The notes: generated from the sequence alone by a model not told the origin. 64,000 bases of DNA from Daphnia pulex (GCF_021134715.1 NC_060027.1:248001-312000); one strand, 5' to 3'; numbered from the stretch's first letter, positions 22,712 through 36,746 are shown. A program made the numbers and translations.

Positions 22712-22717
22712 AATAAA
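22712..22717 (+). terminator. Poly(A) signal
   Basis: AATAAA about 100 bases after the stop codon at 22611, followed by a GT/T-rich stretch. Confidence 0.6.
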
Positions 22718-23539
22718 ATGTTGCATTTGTTGTTGTTACAAAATTTCGTTCTCCATTTTTCTTTTGTGCTAATCAGATTTGTTTAGTAATTTCTAGAGCT
22801 AGATTAAGAATGATTTGATTCGTCTGAGAATTGTTATTGTATGTTAATAACTTAATACGAAGGAAATGCTACGTTGTATAATTTGGCCTTCAATAAATAG
22901 CCACACCCGGAATGGGTTGGCTGTTTGGTGCAATCGCCTAAGAATATCCCCTGACATCAGCACATTTATAGCTGTGCGCACTGATTTTTCAACTGCGCGC
23001 CACCGTTGGTTTGCCTAGTGACAGCCAATCGTCTCCGTTTCCACCCCCTGATCACGTGATCAGCAACAAGCATGGACGGTGCTCTTCGGTTCGGTGCACT
23101 TGCACTGGCTGATTGGGAGATTCGAAAAGCTTTGACGGGCAGCTTCCAGGTCAGTTGAGGTTCAGACTTTGTGACCTATGCGTTGGTCAAATGTTGTTGG
23201 ACTAAAAGGTAATATTTCTTTGTATACATAGTGCTAAGCTTGAATTACATGAGATGAGCCAATGATGTGTTATTCCTGTACTGGCAGACAACCTTGAATT
23301 CTGCGTGAGGTGAACGACTGAACGCCTCTTCGTGTACCATTGCTATATTATCTTATTGAGATTTCAGTCAAATGTTTACACTTTAATGAGATAGTAATGC
23401 ATGAGTGTACCAAACTGGCAGAGTAACTAACCCAAACCCTTTGATGTGACAGCAACAGGTTTCCACTGTATATCGGACCGTGATATGATTATATAATTTC
23501 TGAAGCTATTCCAACAATTGTACTCCAACTACCACCACA
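22718..23539. other. Promoter/leader region of the SDR gene
   Basis: No protein gene. It contains a palindromic GATCACGTGATC at 23051-23062, an E-box core that could control the downstream gene. A GTAATATT donor near 23209 suggests a leader intron. Confidence 0.4.
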
Positions 23540-24889
23540 ATGCCTTCTATGTTTCTCAACAAGGTTGTACTCGTGACAGGTATATATTTTCAGATATCGT
23601 ATTGAATTTCTCAACATTTTAACACTTAAACTGTGTTAATTTATCAGGGGCTAGTTCAGGAATTGGTGCTGCCACTACAGCTCTGCTAGCTCTTCAAGGT
23701 GCCCATCTGGTAATCACTGGTAGAAATGAAGCAAACCTAAATCAGGTGGCTGAAAAGTGCTACGAAGAAACTTGGAATCGTCCAAAAACAGTTTTGGGTA
23801 TGTTAAACAAACCTCACATGTATTAGATATACAATCATTTGTGGATTTCACATTTTGAATTTTATAATTACACAGGAGATCTGACTGATGAAGAGGATGT
23901 GAGACGAATTTTTCACTCAACTTTAACTTTCTACGGCCGAATTGACGTTCTGATTAACAACGCTGGTATCCTCGAACAGGGCACTATCGAAAACACTTCA
24001 TTGGACCAACTCGATCGAATGATGAAAACGAATGTCCGGTATGTATTAATCTAAATAAAACACGTAAAGACTATAACTCTTGATCCAATATTATTTTATT
24101 TTATGACAGTTCAATGTACCAATTAACTATGCTAGCCGTCCCGCATTTAATCAGTTCTCGTGGCAATATTGTCAACGTTTCCAGCGTCAACGGTATTCGT
24201 CCGGTGAGTTTAATATTTTCATCTACAGATGGTGTTGGCTGTAAGCCAACAAACCTCAAAGAAGAGGGAATTTTCAAAGAGCTTGTATGCGTAGCCCCAC
24301 TGAAAAATGAAAAACAGCTACTGAAAATTGTTAACAACTTTTTCCATATTTCCAGTTTACCAATGTTCTGGCGTATAACATGTCTAAAGCTGCCGTCAAC
24401 CAATTTACTCAGTGTGTTGCTATGGGTAAGTCATAATTAAGAATATCTCGTTTCACATAATCTAATATAACGTTCTTTTTTCAATTCTTTCAGAACTTGC
24501 CAGCAAACTTGTTCGAGTCAATGCAGTCAAGTAAGAAGTCGACTTTTATTACAATTTAAGTAACTAACCGAATGTAACAATATTTTTAATTCCTTCAGTC
24601 CTGGTGTGATAATAACTGAGCTTCAGAAACGTGGTGGAATGACCACCGACATCTACAGGAAGGTACGCCAGTGCATAAAACATTAACGTAAATTTCCGAT
24701 TCTATCAATAAAAATTGAAATAATTCACAGTTTATCCGCCGTTGCCAAGAGACGCATCCGTTGGGTCGCCCAGGGTTCGCCCAAGAAGTAGCCGAAGCTA
24801 TTGCCTTTCTTGCTTCTGACAAAGCAAGTTTCATCACAGGTGTCACTCTGCCAGTGGACGGAGGGAGACATGCCCTTTCGCCCCGCTAG
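23540..24889 (+). CDS. Short-chain dehydrogenase/reductase (FabG-like SDR)
   Basis: Eight coding exons (23540-23579, 23648-23797, 23876-24038, 24110-24203, 24356-24425, 24494-24530, 24599-24662, 24731-24889) join in phase to 258 residues. The classical SDR motifs are all present: TGASSGIG cofactor loop (residues 13-20), DLT acidic motif, NNAG, catalytic serine in NVSSVNG, YNMSK catalytic Tyr/Lys, PGV after the active site, and a C-terminal [12 protein letters not shown]. The length is typical of the family. It should reduce or oxidise an alcohol/ketone using NAD(P)H in the cytosol or peroxisome. The substrate cannot be told from sequence. There is no transmembrane segment. It sits inside the secreted-protein cluster with no evident functional link. 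Confidence 0.95.
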
Positions 24890-25765
24890 ACAGGGAAAAC
24901 AATTTCCACTTTTTGTTGACTACCTTTCACCACTTGAAAAATTGTTATGTAGATGATCTAATCTTCTACACACACAAAAATCCCCTCCTCCCTTAATCTC
25001 AATGCAATTTTACAATCATTTTCTTGTTGGAATTTTTCTATTGAAGCTCTTAAAAATGAAATTAGTTTGATTGATAAATTTTTGTTTCGGCTTTTTTCAT
25101 CATCAGGTATAAGCCGTTGCCCTCTGACTTTCTTTTCAACAGGAGAGAGAAACCAGGATATGTGTCATACAATTTAGAATTCAAAAAAAAGAAGAAGAAG
25201 AAGAGAAAACTTTCCCTTTCTCCTTTTTTCTACGCTCCGGGCGTTTATTCTTTGTGTTTTTTCATCACTTTTACGGCTGGTCATCGTTAAACGTTTTGAA
25301 AGTTCCCGCTTAAACTCTCCATTTCATTTTGCAGTCAACCGGACCTGTTTTATCCCAACAGATTGAAGGAGAGAATTGGATTTCGTCCATTAATTAGGTA
25401 ATCAGTTCAAGGTTCTGCGAGTGACATTTTCGCAACACAGCCGAGAGTCTGGATAACCCGATAGTGACCTCGTCCTTTTAACCCCCCTTGGCTTCATTTG
25501 GTATCTGTCAGACGTGAAGCAGTAGCTGCAGCTTACCGATTTCCTTTTCAAGAGAATGGCGTTTTATTCTTGTAACTCTACACACCTAAAAAAATTGGGA
25601 TATTTTGATATGTGCAGTTGCCAAATGATGGCCGGTCCCACTTTTCTTAGTTGCAGTTTAAGACATACAAAGAAAAAAAGAGAAGAAAGTGAAAGCTGAG
25701 GCTGACGAAGACTATTGGCAAGATCTAAACTCTCTCGGAGCTGCAACGGGAGGTAGTAGGTGGCG
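24890..25765. other. Intergenic
   Basis: 3' flank of the SDR gene and upstream region of the next Gly-rich gene. It contains a GAAGAA-rich run near 25190-25205. No gene seen. Confidence 0.5.
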
Positions 25766-25773
25766 CATAAAAG
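25766..25773 (+). promoter_or_regulatory. TATA-like box
   Basis: CATAAAAG, 80 bases upstream of the ATG at 25846, the same spacing as the other cluster TATA boxes. Confidence 0.5.
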
Positions 25774-25845
25774 AAGCAAATGGTTAGTTCGGCCTGATCA
25801 GTTGTGTCTTAGGAGCTTCACAGTTCACAGAGAAACGCTTGCGAA

Positions 25846-26515
25846 ATGCCCAACTTGTGTGTTTGGTACCTGGTGAGTTGCTTGAGTGATGGACATCCGG
25901 ATGACAATTTTTGAATTCTAATTTTTTGTTTCGTTTTTTTTTGGCTCCAGATTTTGGTGGTGTCGGCCGGTTTGATCTCACCGATTCTCTCGGTTCCATT
26001 GCCAGCTGATCCCGCTCCTGAAAAAGCTGCAGCAGCTCCTGCCGTCGATACGAAATCTGCACCGGGCGTGGCCACCACCAGAACTCACCACAAGAAACAC
26101 GGATTCGGTGGGCTTTTTGGCGGAGGTCTCGGCTACGGTGCTGGTCTTGGGTAATTATCTGACAATTGCGGATGCATTTTATTATTGAATTCAAAATTAA
26201 TCCAGCGGATGATAAAATTATAGGTATCCCGGAATAGGTTACGGATTTGGCATCCCTAGCTATGGTTACGGTCTCCCATTGGCTACATACCCACCTCTGT
26301 ACGGTGGCTTCGGGTAATTTTTGTTTGGCTGACTCAGTTTCACTTTTGTTGCGCAATTGAATGTTAATTGGAAAATGTTTCTTGCGAAATTTAGGTACCC
26401 CAGTTTGGGCGGCTACGGCTATGGACTTGGTGGACTAGGTGGATATGGTGGACTAGGAGGATACGGTGGATATGGTGGGTTCGGTTATCCGGGTTTCGGC
26501 GGCTTCGGCTATTAA
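25846..26515 (+). CDS. Secreted Gly/Tyr-rich cuticle-like protein
   Basis: Four coding exons (25846-25872, 25951-26150, 26224-26313, 26395-26515) give 145 residues. The signal peptide MPNLCVWYL/ILVVSAGLISPILS is split by a phase-0 intron. The mature chain starts VPLPADPAPEKAAAAPAVDT, passes a basic KKHGFGGLFGGG, then runs as GYGxGLG and GGYGG repeats to the end GFGGFGY. Introns 2 and 3 both cut a glycine codon after its second base, so the Gly-rich exons are phase-compatible units. This is a plausible basis for repeat expansion by exon duplication. Paralogue of the 28187-28743 gene by layout (acidic start, GGLxG core, GYG tail). Confidence 0.87.
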
Positions 26516-27876
26516 AATGAATCCCATTGTGGGGATTTTAACAAATGTATTTATTTAAAAGTGAAATGTTTCTCACTGTGGTCATCTGCGTTCGCTGTCA
26601 TTTGAAATGAAAAGTAAATTATTTCAGAGATGCCGGATTGATCCTATAAGCTCCAACCTGATATGTAACGCGTCCAATAACAGAGTCTCTTACAAAATGA
26701 CCAATCATTTTCACTCTCCGCCTCATTCAAAATTAGTCCTATCCCATTTGACCCACTTTTGTGCATATACTCGTGTGTCTTATTTGTCTCTCACCTGTTG
26801 TAAAAGAAAAACAAGAGTCTGTACTTTACACTGGCATCAGTGCTCTCATTCCATCTCGTTATGCGTTTCGCTGTTTTTCATTTGAAGAAAAGAAAACCTG
26901 CAATGCGGGAGGCAGCCAGCAGCCACCATCACCATGTCGGCTTTCTGTGATCTAATTCACGATCGTTTGTTTCTTGGACGGTGCTTTTTTTTTCAAAGCA
27001 ATTGAATGGGCAACTGGTGTGAGGGGTGACTGTGAATAAGAATGAAAGGGATTGTGTGAGAGAGAAATCAGAGCAAGTTGTAAGTTACGAAAAAACATTT
27101 ACCCAAAAGAGACATCAATCTTTAAGTCAATATTGGCTATGGCTAGTTTTCTGAGTGGATAGCCTTCGAATACTTGCAGACCGGAAGAACATCCGATGGA
27201 TGGGTGACTTGAAAACCTCACGCAATCTATTATCTCCGCTTCTGAATAACCACGAAAGATACATGTATCTATAACCTGTGATTATTTGGTTATTCCACAT
27301 TATACATCCTGGGGTTTTCCCAAGTTAAAACTATCTATTCCGTCTTAACCTGTGGGTAGAGAAGTAGGCCACGGTCCCCCTCCTCCTCCTACATCACGTG
27401 TAGAATTGAACAAAGAATCGTTACATCACCAGCCCTTGATTGGGCATATCGCTACATCCCAAGAAAAAGCCTCATTCTTCTTCTTCACAATATAATCAAA
27501 CTGCCCAAACACGGACTTGTCGAAGGGTGGTGATGATCAAACAAAAATGGGTGGGCGTGGGTTTAATTTATTTCATGCGAATAACCGAAATCAAAAATTG
27601 GCGACGGTGAGTTTCACGAATGCGCAACGCTTTCCCTTTGCGAGATGATTTCATCGCGTGATGAGTCAAAAGTTTATTTCTTCTGTAATAGAAATCGTGT
27701 CGATTATTAAAGCGAAACCTTTTTTTGATTTAATTAAACGTGTCGTTCTTCGTGCCGCATTGTTAATCCGTTTGTGATGGCAGCTGTACTTCAACTTCCG
27801 TCGCTTCTAAAGCATATCGAAATAAACGAAGCTTCTTCTTTCGTCTTGTAAGAAAAGTTGTGTGTATAGGAATTGA
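26516..27876. other. Intergenic, no gene seen
   Basis: About 1.4 kb without coding character between two cluster genes. Frames of 64-92 codons here lack motifs or splice support. Confidence 0.5.
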
Positions 27877-27893
27877 GTTCAAGGTGAAGGTGG
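27877..27893 (+). promoter_or_regulatory. Shared upstream element (copy 1)
   Basis: GTTCAAGGTGAAGGTGG, about 180 bases before a TATA box. The identical 17-mer occurs at 29963-29979, about 220 bases before the next TATA box. The core TCAAGGTGA is one base from the FTZ-F1 nuclear-receptor consensus (YCAAGGYCR). Confidence 0.5.
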
Positions 27894-27996
27894 TTGTTCT
27901 CTTCCTTCACGGCTGAGGGAAATCAAAGGCATTTCCCATTCGAACGTCGCTATATAATACAGACTCGTCAGCATCTTTAGACAATATCATACCTTG

Positions 27997-28005
27997 TCAA
28001 GGTCA
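27997..28005 (+). promoter_or_regulatory. FTZ-F1-like site
   Basis: TCAAGGTCA is an exact match to the monomeric nuclear-receptor half-site with T-CA extension bound by FTZ-F1, 70 bases before the TATA box. FTZ-F1 is known to drive some insect cuticle genes; use here is inference. Confidence 0.5.
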
Positions 28006-28074
28006 GCACGCACCTGGATGTAACAAGGTAATGACACACCAACTCCTATGTAGCCCTACTGCTGTGCTGTGCGG

Positions 28075-28081
28075 TATAAAA
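28075..28081 (+). promoter_or_regulatory. TATA box
   Basis: TATAAAA, 112 bases upstream of the ATG at 28187. Confidence 0.75.
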
Positions 28082-28186
28082 CCGCGACAAAAGTGTCGGG
28101 CGCCGGCATTCATACAACTCCGGCAACGGCAACCACTTCCAACGAGACTGCGCCGAAGGTGCGGAGTTTTTAAAATAGAATCAAAC

Positions 28187-28743
28187 ATGAGGAATCTTTT
28201 CGTTTGTCTGGCTAGTTTGGCGGTAAAAATTTCCAAAAATTTCCAATACGAAATTGTTTGATTGTGAATTGACATTTTGAAATTTGAATTTGGCGCGTTC
28301 GCAGTTGATGTTGGCGGCCGTCTCCTGCGACGAACAAGTGGCCGGCAAATCCGAAGGTGGCGAGGCTACAGGACGGACATTCGGTCTGCTCGGAGGTTTG
28401 CTCGGTGCTGGACTAGGAGCCGGACTGGGATACGGCGGTGGATATGGACACGGATATGGACATGGCTATCCGGGTTCATACGGCAACCCTTATGCGTATA
28501 CCTTTAAGAAATCTACTTTTAATTTAACTCTTATTTTCTTTTAAATCTACACTTTACAGGTATGGTGGATATCCTCATTATGGGGGATATGGGGGTGGAT
28601 ATCCACATTATGGCGGCTATCCTCATCACGGTGGTTATGGGGGATATGGCTATGGCTACGGGTCAGTATTTGCTGTTTAATTGAATTCAATTCCGACTAA
28701 TGATTTGTTTTCTGATTTTTATGATAGACCTTATTATGGCTAA
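28187..28743 (+). CDS. Secreted Gly/Tyr/His-rich cuticle-like protein
   Basis: Four coding exons (28187-28222, 28305-28495, 28560-28661, 28728-28743) give 114 residues. The signal peptide MRNLFVCLASLA/LMLAAVSC is split by a phase-0 intron. The mature chain starts DEQVAGKSEGGEATGR, then a GLLGGLLGAGLGAGLG core and GHGYGHGYPGSYG repeats. Exon 3 holds GGYPHYGG-type units and a 16-base last exon ends GPYYG. The last exon is called because the GTCAGT donor and ATGATAG acceptor restore a Gly-Pro-Tyr-Tyr-Gly end; reading through would instead give YGSVFAV. AATAAA at 28887-28892. Confidence 0.83.
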
Positions 28744-28886
28744 TCCCAGTTGACCTCTATTACGTCGTCCTTCCTCTGTCTATTTATGTAAACGAATCGG
28801 AGAAATATATATGACCTTCCACGACACGAAACCCAGAGAATGGGTTTAATTACAATCTTCATATTTTTGTACGACGAAATTTGAAA

Positions 28887-28892
28887 AATAAA
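28887..28892 (+). terminator. Poly(A) signal
   Basis: AATAAA about 145 bases after the stop codon at 28743. Confidence 0.55.
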
Positions 28893-30200
28893 CAATTACA
28901 AAACATTTCGAAAACAACGCCCCTTTTTCTTTTTGTCAATTTTAACAAAAGAGAAGAAAGGGTCACCTTTCTATCGGGTTGAGAGAAAAAAGAGTTTGCG
29001 ACCGTGTCAACCTTTTCCGTGGTGACATTTCTTACGCAACCAACTCAAAAGTCGAACAACAAATAGCGCGGAAGAGTCATAAGTCGCAGGACGTGGCGTG
29101 TGCAGGACCACTTTCTCCTCGTTCGGTATACACTCTCTATACACACGCCGAATAGCAAATAGAAAGCTGTCGTTAACCCCGATCTGTGTCTGTGAACAGC
29201 TGAACCTCCATTATTATTATGATCGTCGTCATCCAGTTAGATAAGACCGTCATAGATCGTTTCGTGTGCAAATCATTTAGTCACTTTTCTGTCCTATGGA
29301 AATTGTGAACGAGGGGGTCGTCACCCCATTTTTTGTGCATTCGAAATCTCATGTGGGTGCGCGCCAAAAGGACGGAATTTAAAAAACAAAAAAACAGAAA
29401 ACTCTAGGACGTATTTTGGAATAGATTATGCATGCATCGCACCGGAAACATGTCTCATATCCGCCCATTACCTTTGCCAAACAATCAGCCAAAACATGAT
29501 GCTCACGACCATTTGCGTGCCGTGTTTTCTGTGTTTTTCTTTTTACCTTCATCGCCGAAATTCACCAACGAATCGCAACTTTGGCCCATTTGGTCAAGGA
29601 CACAGCCTCTTGCGTCCAATGATTAATTCAAACCGTTTATCACAGCAGGCTGCTGTGTTATTTCGCATATGTGAACTTTCTCCAGCATAGTAGAACACCC
29701 GAAGAGATTATTCCTTTCACATCTGTTGGTGGACGCCCGAAAAGGTGCTACACAGGAAAATTTTAGCAAGAAAGAAGAAATAAGCTTTCCATTAGAAAGT
29801 GAAGTGAATATCGCGTGCTCTGATGTGTTCTCCATCAATTCGACCTTTTGATTGTCCGTCGAATTCTTTCCGTTTGGCGCGATTGTTCAAAATTAAAAAA
29901 ACGCGACTTCCTCCCGCCAAGACAAAGTTCTTGGCCTCCGGTTTGTGTTGCGAGTTTTTATAGTTCAAGGTGAAGGTGGAAGAATATCGTCACGATATTC
30001 CAACAAAAGGTAGGACGGTCTAGCTTATATTATAACGTCGTCATTATTATTTGTGTAGTTACATAATGGGTTCGATGCGCATTTAGTCATGAGGGAGAGA
30101 ATCGACAGTTCAGTGGGCACACATAACAAAAGGGAAGAAATGAAGGACATGTGTGTTGCTTTGGGTAAAAATGCAGGACGCCTCCGCCAGGCCAGCCAGG
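28893..30200. other. Intergenic, upstream region of the next gene
   Basis: No protein gene seen. It contains the second copy of the 17-base shared element. Confidence 0.5.
29963..29979 (+). promoter_or_regulatory. Shared upstream element (copy 2)
   Basis: Same 17-mer as at 27877-27893, here upstream of the TATA box at 30201. Identity across 17 bases in otherwise unlike promoters suggests a common regulator or a recent local duplication. Confidence 0.5.
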
Positions 30201-30207
30201 TATAAAA
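30201..30207 (+). promoter_or_regulatory. TATA box
   Basis: TATAAAA, about 195 bases upstream of the ATG at 30402. TCAGTC follows about 30 bases later as a candidate start. Confidence 0.75.
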
Positions 30208-30401
30208 CTCGTCTGTCGACCAGCACCCATCAGCCAGTCAAGTCCTGCTAAAACGTTCACAGTCTCTTTAGCTTTCTCCGCTCGATTTCTCCAGCAACAC
30301 ACATTCAACAAACAGTTTCTCGAATATCTTCTCAGTGTCTTTGTGATTCAACTTCAAGTTTTTACAAGTGGGAAAAACAAACGAAATTTGTATCAGCAAA
30401 A

Positions 30402-31318
30402 ATGTTTCACGTCACTCGATGGATTTTGGTATTTTTTACAATTTTTAACATTTCTGATCCGAAAGGGAATTTACGTATAATTTAAATTGCGTTTATTTGA
30501 TTTTAACTAATTAGGCCATTGCGGCGATCGGTTGGATTGGTGCGGCCGCTCAGGAGGTAGCCTCAGGGAGTAGCAATGAACAGCAGCAATCGGCAAACGG
30601 AAGAGATCTTCTAGGCGGATTTGGAAGTATTTTAGGCGGTTCTGGTTTCGGTTCGGGATTGGGAGGCTTTGGCGGAGCATCCTCGTTCCCATCTTACGGC
30701 GGATTGACTTCACCGTATTCTTCCGGCTCACTTTACGGCACTCAGGCGGCCATCGGCTACAACCAACAGAGTCTTTACGGCCAACAAGCCGTCGCCGGAT
30801 ATCCAGGAGGAGCTTTCGGCGGACAGACGTACGGAGCTGGCGCTGGATTGGGCGGATTTGGCGGTGCTTCTTATCCAGGAGCTTTGACTGGTGGATTTGG
30901 GCAGCAAGGGTATGGACAGCAAGGATTTGGGCAGCAAGGATTCGGAGCAGGATCGCTTTATGGAGCTGGAGCTGGGGCAGGATCGCTGTATGGAGCTGGT
31001 GCTGGAGGATATCCCAGTTACGGCGGAGTCGGAAGTTACCCGGGTTTTGGAACATCCGGCGCTGGGCTTGGGAGTCTTTCTGCTTACCCTGGAAGTGTTT
31101 ACGGCCAACAGTCTGGTCTCTACAGTCAATACGGCCAACAAAGTCCATACGGTCAATACGGCCTCTACAATCAACAGAGTCTTTACGGTCAGGGTGCTCT
31201 GAATCCTTACGGCTACGGCAGCCAACAGCGACCTTATCGCTCCTCTTCCGATCCTTCTTCATCCTCCTCCTCCTTCTCCCAGTACACCGATGACTCTTCC
31301 ACCAACGAAAGGCATTAA
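30402..31318 (+). CDS. Secreted Gly/Tyr/Gln/Ser-rich structural protein
   Basis: Exon 1 (30402-30428, MFHVTRWIL) and exon 2 (30515-31318) are split by a phase-0 intron in the signal peptide (AIAAIGWIGAAA). The product is 276 residues, the largest in the cluster. After QEVASGSSNEQQQSANGRD it is a low-complexity Gly/Ser/Tyr/Gln chain. Recurrent words are SLYG (at least six times), YGQQ and GFGQQG, plus a perfect-like duplicated unit GAGAGAGSLY/GAGAGGYPSY. The end is a serine run and DDSSTNERH. The composition recalls silk, adhesive or cuticle proteins. It lacks a conserved domain. Confidence 0.87.
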
Positions 31319-31877
31319 CTTTTCATTCCAACTAACCCCCCAAAACAAACAAACAATTTAATTTTCTTTTTTTTTTTAACCCAAATTTTGTTGTTGTGAC
31401 TTAACTTAATTCTCATGCAATATACGCGATTAAAAATCAAACGGCGTTATTTTTTTTGTTAAGAAGAGAAAAACAAAATTTGTTGTATTTTTTCTTTGTT
31501 GGACCAACAATATTATGATGAGAATAACAAAAACAAAAAATTTTCACAGTCCAATGATAATAATTCACATCAACGATTTCGGCTCTTTTTTTTCCTTTTT
31601 TAATGATGTCATTCGCACACAAACACACACCTGAAGAGGAAGGGAGGAATCTGTTTTCATATAGTTTCGTAAAAATCTATCTTTTATATAGGAAAAAAAA
31701 TTTGAATTTTGTTTAAGTTCCCTCGCCCGCATTTGAAAAAAAAAAATCCATTCCGTTTTCTTTCAATAACTTCTTTTCTTTTGCAATTTTTTTGTTTTGT
31801 TTTGTTTGTTGCGTTTAAAGACTTTGTGAAATTGTTTTGAAAAATTTTTTCCTTTTTTTTTTAACTCTTCTGGTTTT
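31319..31877. other. Convergent 3' UTRs
   Basis: AT-rich, T-tract-laden sequence between two genes that end towards each other. ATTAAA near 31430 could serve the (+) gene. Confidence 0.5.
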
Positions 31878-33765
<1,888 letters not shown>

Positions 33766-35356
33766 ATGACTCAAAGGGATTTGGAAAAAAAATTTTTATC
33801 TAGAAAATTGTCTACTGCTACAGCCGAAGATCTCAAAAATGAAGCATTCAGGTATTGGTTGTTTTTATATCACAGTTAGAAAAGTTCTCGTCGCTCCTAA
33901 ATGTATTTGTTTTGAAAGGCGTAAAATCGTCGAGAGTAGCATTGAAATAAGAGAACTGGAGTCTAAATTGAAAATGGCATACATTCTGAAAGAACGAAAG
34001 AAACAGCTGGATGAAAAAGAATCAATCAGAGTTATGGAAAAGGTATGTAAATAACGGAAACATTATTTGTCTTGTCGTTGGCAGAGTCAAGTCATTGTAT
34101 TTCTATACATAGGTAATGACCTTGCAAGAGAGGGAGGAAACAGAAAAGCAGTTAAAATTGGACCATGAATTGGAAATCAGAAAACTGCTGTATGAAAAGT
34201 GGAAGAAGGAAAAGTATTGCCAGGAGCTGGTGAAACAAGCAGAACAATACAGGGCTGCTAAGCAGCTTGAGTTGATGAAGGAACGAAAACTGGATGACAT
34301 GTACTTGCAAGAGATCCTCATGGCTGAACTGAGAAGAGAACGACAGTAAGACAATTTTTTTTAAATTGTGTCATACAGCTCAAAAGTAAACATCTAATTT
34401 GAAAACCTTAGGGAACGAGAAGATCGAGAGAGGAAGAAGCGCCGTCTAGCAGAAGAATTGGACAACTGCATCAGACTACAGAATCAATGGAAAGCGATCC
34501 AGAAATTGATTGAAATGGAAGAAGATAGATTGATTGAAGAATGTCAGGTCCAGCGACGTCGGTTAAGTCACATGCAACAACAAGAACGGAAAGAAAAAGC
34601 AGATAAACTTGCAGCCATCCGCCAACAGCTTCAAAAAGCCTTGGAAGTCGAGGAGGTATTTTTTTCAAATTGTTGTTTCCAAAAATGTATGTTTTTGCTA
34701 TAATCATTTGGATTGAATTGCCAGCGCCGGCGCCGTGAAAGAGAAGAATTATGGGTCGAGTACGGATGCGAGGAGAGAGAGGACCTGGAAACGAAAAAGG
34801 CCGCGGAATTGGAGAAGATGACCCAAGCCCAGCGTATCAAGTGGAATGAAGACATGACAGAACAATTGCGCCTACTTGAGCTGAAGAAGAAAGCTATGAA
34901 AGAAGAAGAACTCAACGAACGATTATGGGTAAAATATGCTGAATCTGTCTATTTATTTAGGTTAAGTATTAACCCACATTTGTGTGTGTGAAGATGTTGG
35001 AGCAAGCCGCGCTGGAGGAACAAGCCGAACGTGAAGCCGCTGATAAAAGGCACAAGGATCTCACGCAATTGCAAAAAGAACAAGCGGCATTGCTTGAAGA
35101 GCGACGCCAACAGAGGAAACTCGAATTCGCCGAAAAAGAGGAAGAACGTCGCAGGGAAGAGATGCGCCAACAGGCCGAAGATCAGGCCATCGCCGAGGAG
35201 AGACGACGAATCTTGGAGCAACACGCACCACTGTTGATTGGTTTCATGCCACCTGGCGTATTCCGCGACATGGCCGAAATCAGATCGTTGCCTGAAAATG
35301 TTCAGGCCCAATTTCGGCGACACGTCCGCATTCAAGACGACCCTGATCTGTGGTGA
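33766..35356 (+). CDS. MNS1-like coiled-coil ciliary protein (TPH domain)
   Basis: Six coding exons (33766-33851, 33919-34042, 34113-34345, 34412-34655, 34725-34928, 34994-35356) give 417 residues. The start ATG follows an in-frame stop (TAA at 33754), so it is probably true. Almost the whole chain is charged coiled coil (Glu/Arg/Lys-rich, such as EERRQQRKLEFAEKEEERRR), the trichohyalin-plectin homology type. The end, ERRRILEQHAPLLIGFMPPG then VFRD and a short tail, matches the MNS1 ending (family: ERxRLLxEHAxxLLGYLPKGV). MNS1 is an inner-lumen protein of axonemal doublets. In a crustacean it is most likely needed in sensory cilia or sperm. CFAP53 or another TPH protein is the alternative. 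Confidence 0.82.
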
Positions 35357-36746
35357 TGTTTAACTTCCCTAAACTATATACCCTTAAAGATTGATCTCTT
35401 CCTCGATTTCTTTCGTTTTTTTCAATAATTTTGGTTAGATTTCAATTTAAACTTTTGTTTGAACTGGAACAGTTGCCGTGAATGTCTCAGGCCAGTTCAT
35501 TTCTTTAAAAATCACGCATCATTCTTTTTTTGATCTCTTAATCAGCCTCAGTCCCCTGTAAATGGCATTGATATTTCTTCAACTAATACTTCCACTGATA
35601 TTTCTAAATTTCTTCAAACTGTAAGCATCTAACATTGCACTTCATCCTCCCTGCCCTATCTGATTGTCTTTCTCAAAGTTTAAAGGGTATTACTTCTAAT
35701 TATTTCAGTTTAATTCAGTGGCTTATCATGAGATGTGTCGAATGTTGTCTTAATCTTCCCCTCTGCTTAGTTTTCAACAAATAGTTTTTCAGTGAGCAAA
35801 CGCTTGTTATCATTTTATTCTTCAAGCTTTGTTTAGTTGAAAGGACATCGAGCGGCCATCGGTGAAGGTGATTTCCTGGACCAGCTCTTGTCAGTAGGTA
35901 ACATTTCGGAGAGACTTGTGAGTCGAGATAAACTTGAACTAACTTAATTTAATCAATTTTCGCAGTTTAATGCTTTGCGCCTGACATTCAGCACGTGCGC
36001 TTATTTTTGTATTGGTTTGTATTTAGAAATTTTTTAAAATATTTTAATATCGATCTTTGACGTAAATATTTATCGTTGACTTTGATTCAACACAAAATAA
36101 AAAGACAATCGCACAGAGTAGCAATCAAAAGACCCTAGGCCTATGTGACTTTTGAACTTGGGCAGAGTTTTGTACTCTACGCATGTAGTCCTTGTCGGGT
36201 GTGACAAAAATATCGTCCGAAATAACCCTCCCTAACGAGTAACGACGACATGTTATCTCTGATTTTGGTTTAATCAAATAAATCTTAACTAATTGTAACT
36301 CGAGATTTGGAGATTTTTAAACTAAATGCCCCACGTATTCCCGACACGTATTTCCACGTCAGAATTCTAAACTAAACAGCCAAATGAATTAATATAGTAA
36401 ATAGTAAGTCCATTTAAAGTCTAATTCAAATTTTTTACGCTAATTCAAAACAGTTTTCTGCTTCAAACAGGACGCGAATATCCAAATACCCTAGCAAATT
36501 ATGCGGATATTTATTGCAAGAGGCTATTCTTGAAACATATTCCGATAAAAGCAACCGTCAAGAACATCAAAACGTGCTCGGCATCACGTACTACCCTTCT
36601 TCTCCCGACACATGACCCGATAGTTCAAAAACATTTCAAATGTAAGTCTAGGCTTAGCATTACTATTTGACTTGTTTACATGGTAATGATCACGTGAACC
36701 TCGGCTACTGCCTTCCATCTCTAATTCCCATCCGAAAATCTGCGAG
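35357..36746. other. Intergenic
   Basis: 3' flank of the MNS1-like gene and upstream region of the haemoglobin relic. No gene seen. Confidence 0.5.

Noticed and set aside
30507-31262. A 251-codon (-) frame and two others opposite the 276-residue Gly-rich gene
   Set aside because: Long antisense frames are expected opposite Gly/Tyr/Gln repeats because stops are rare in their complement; they have no promoter or splice context.
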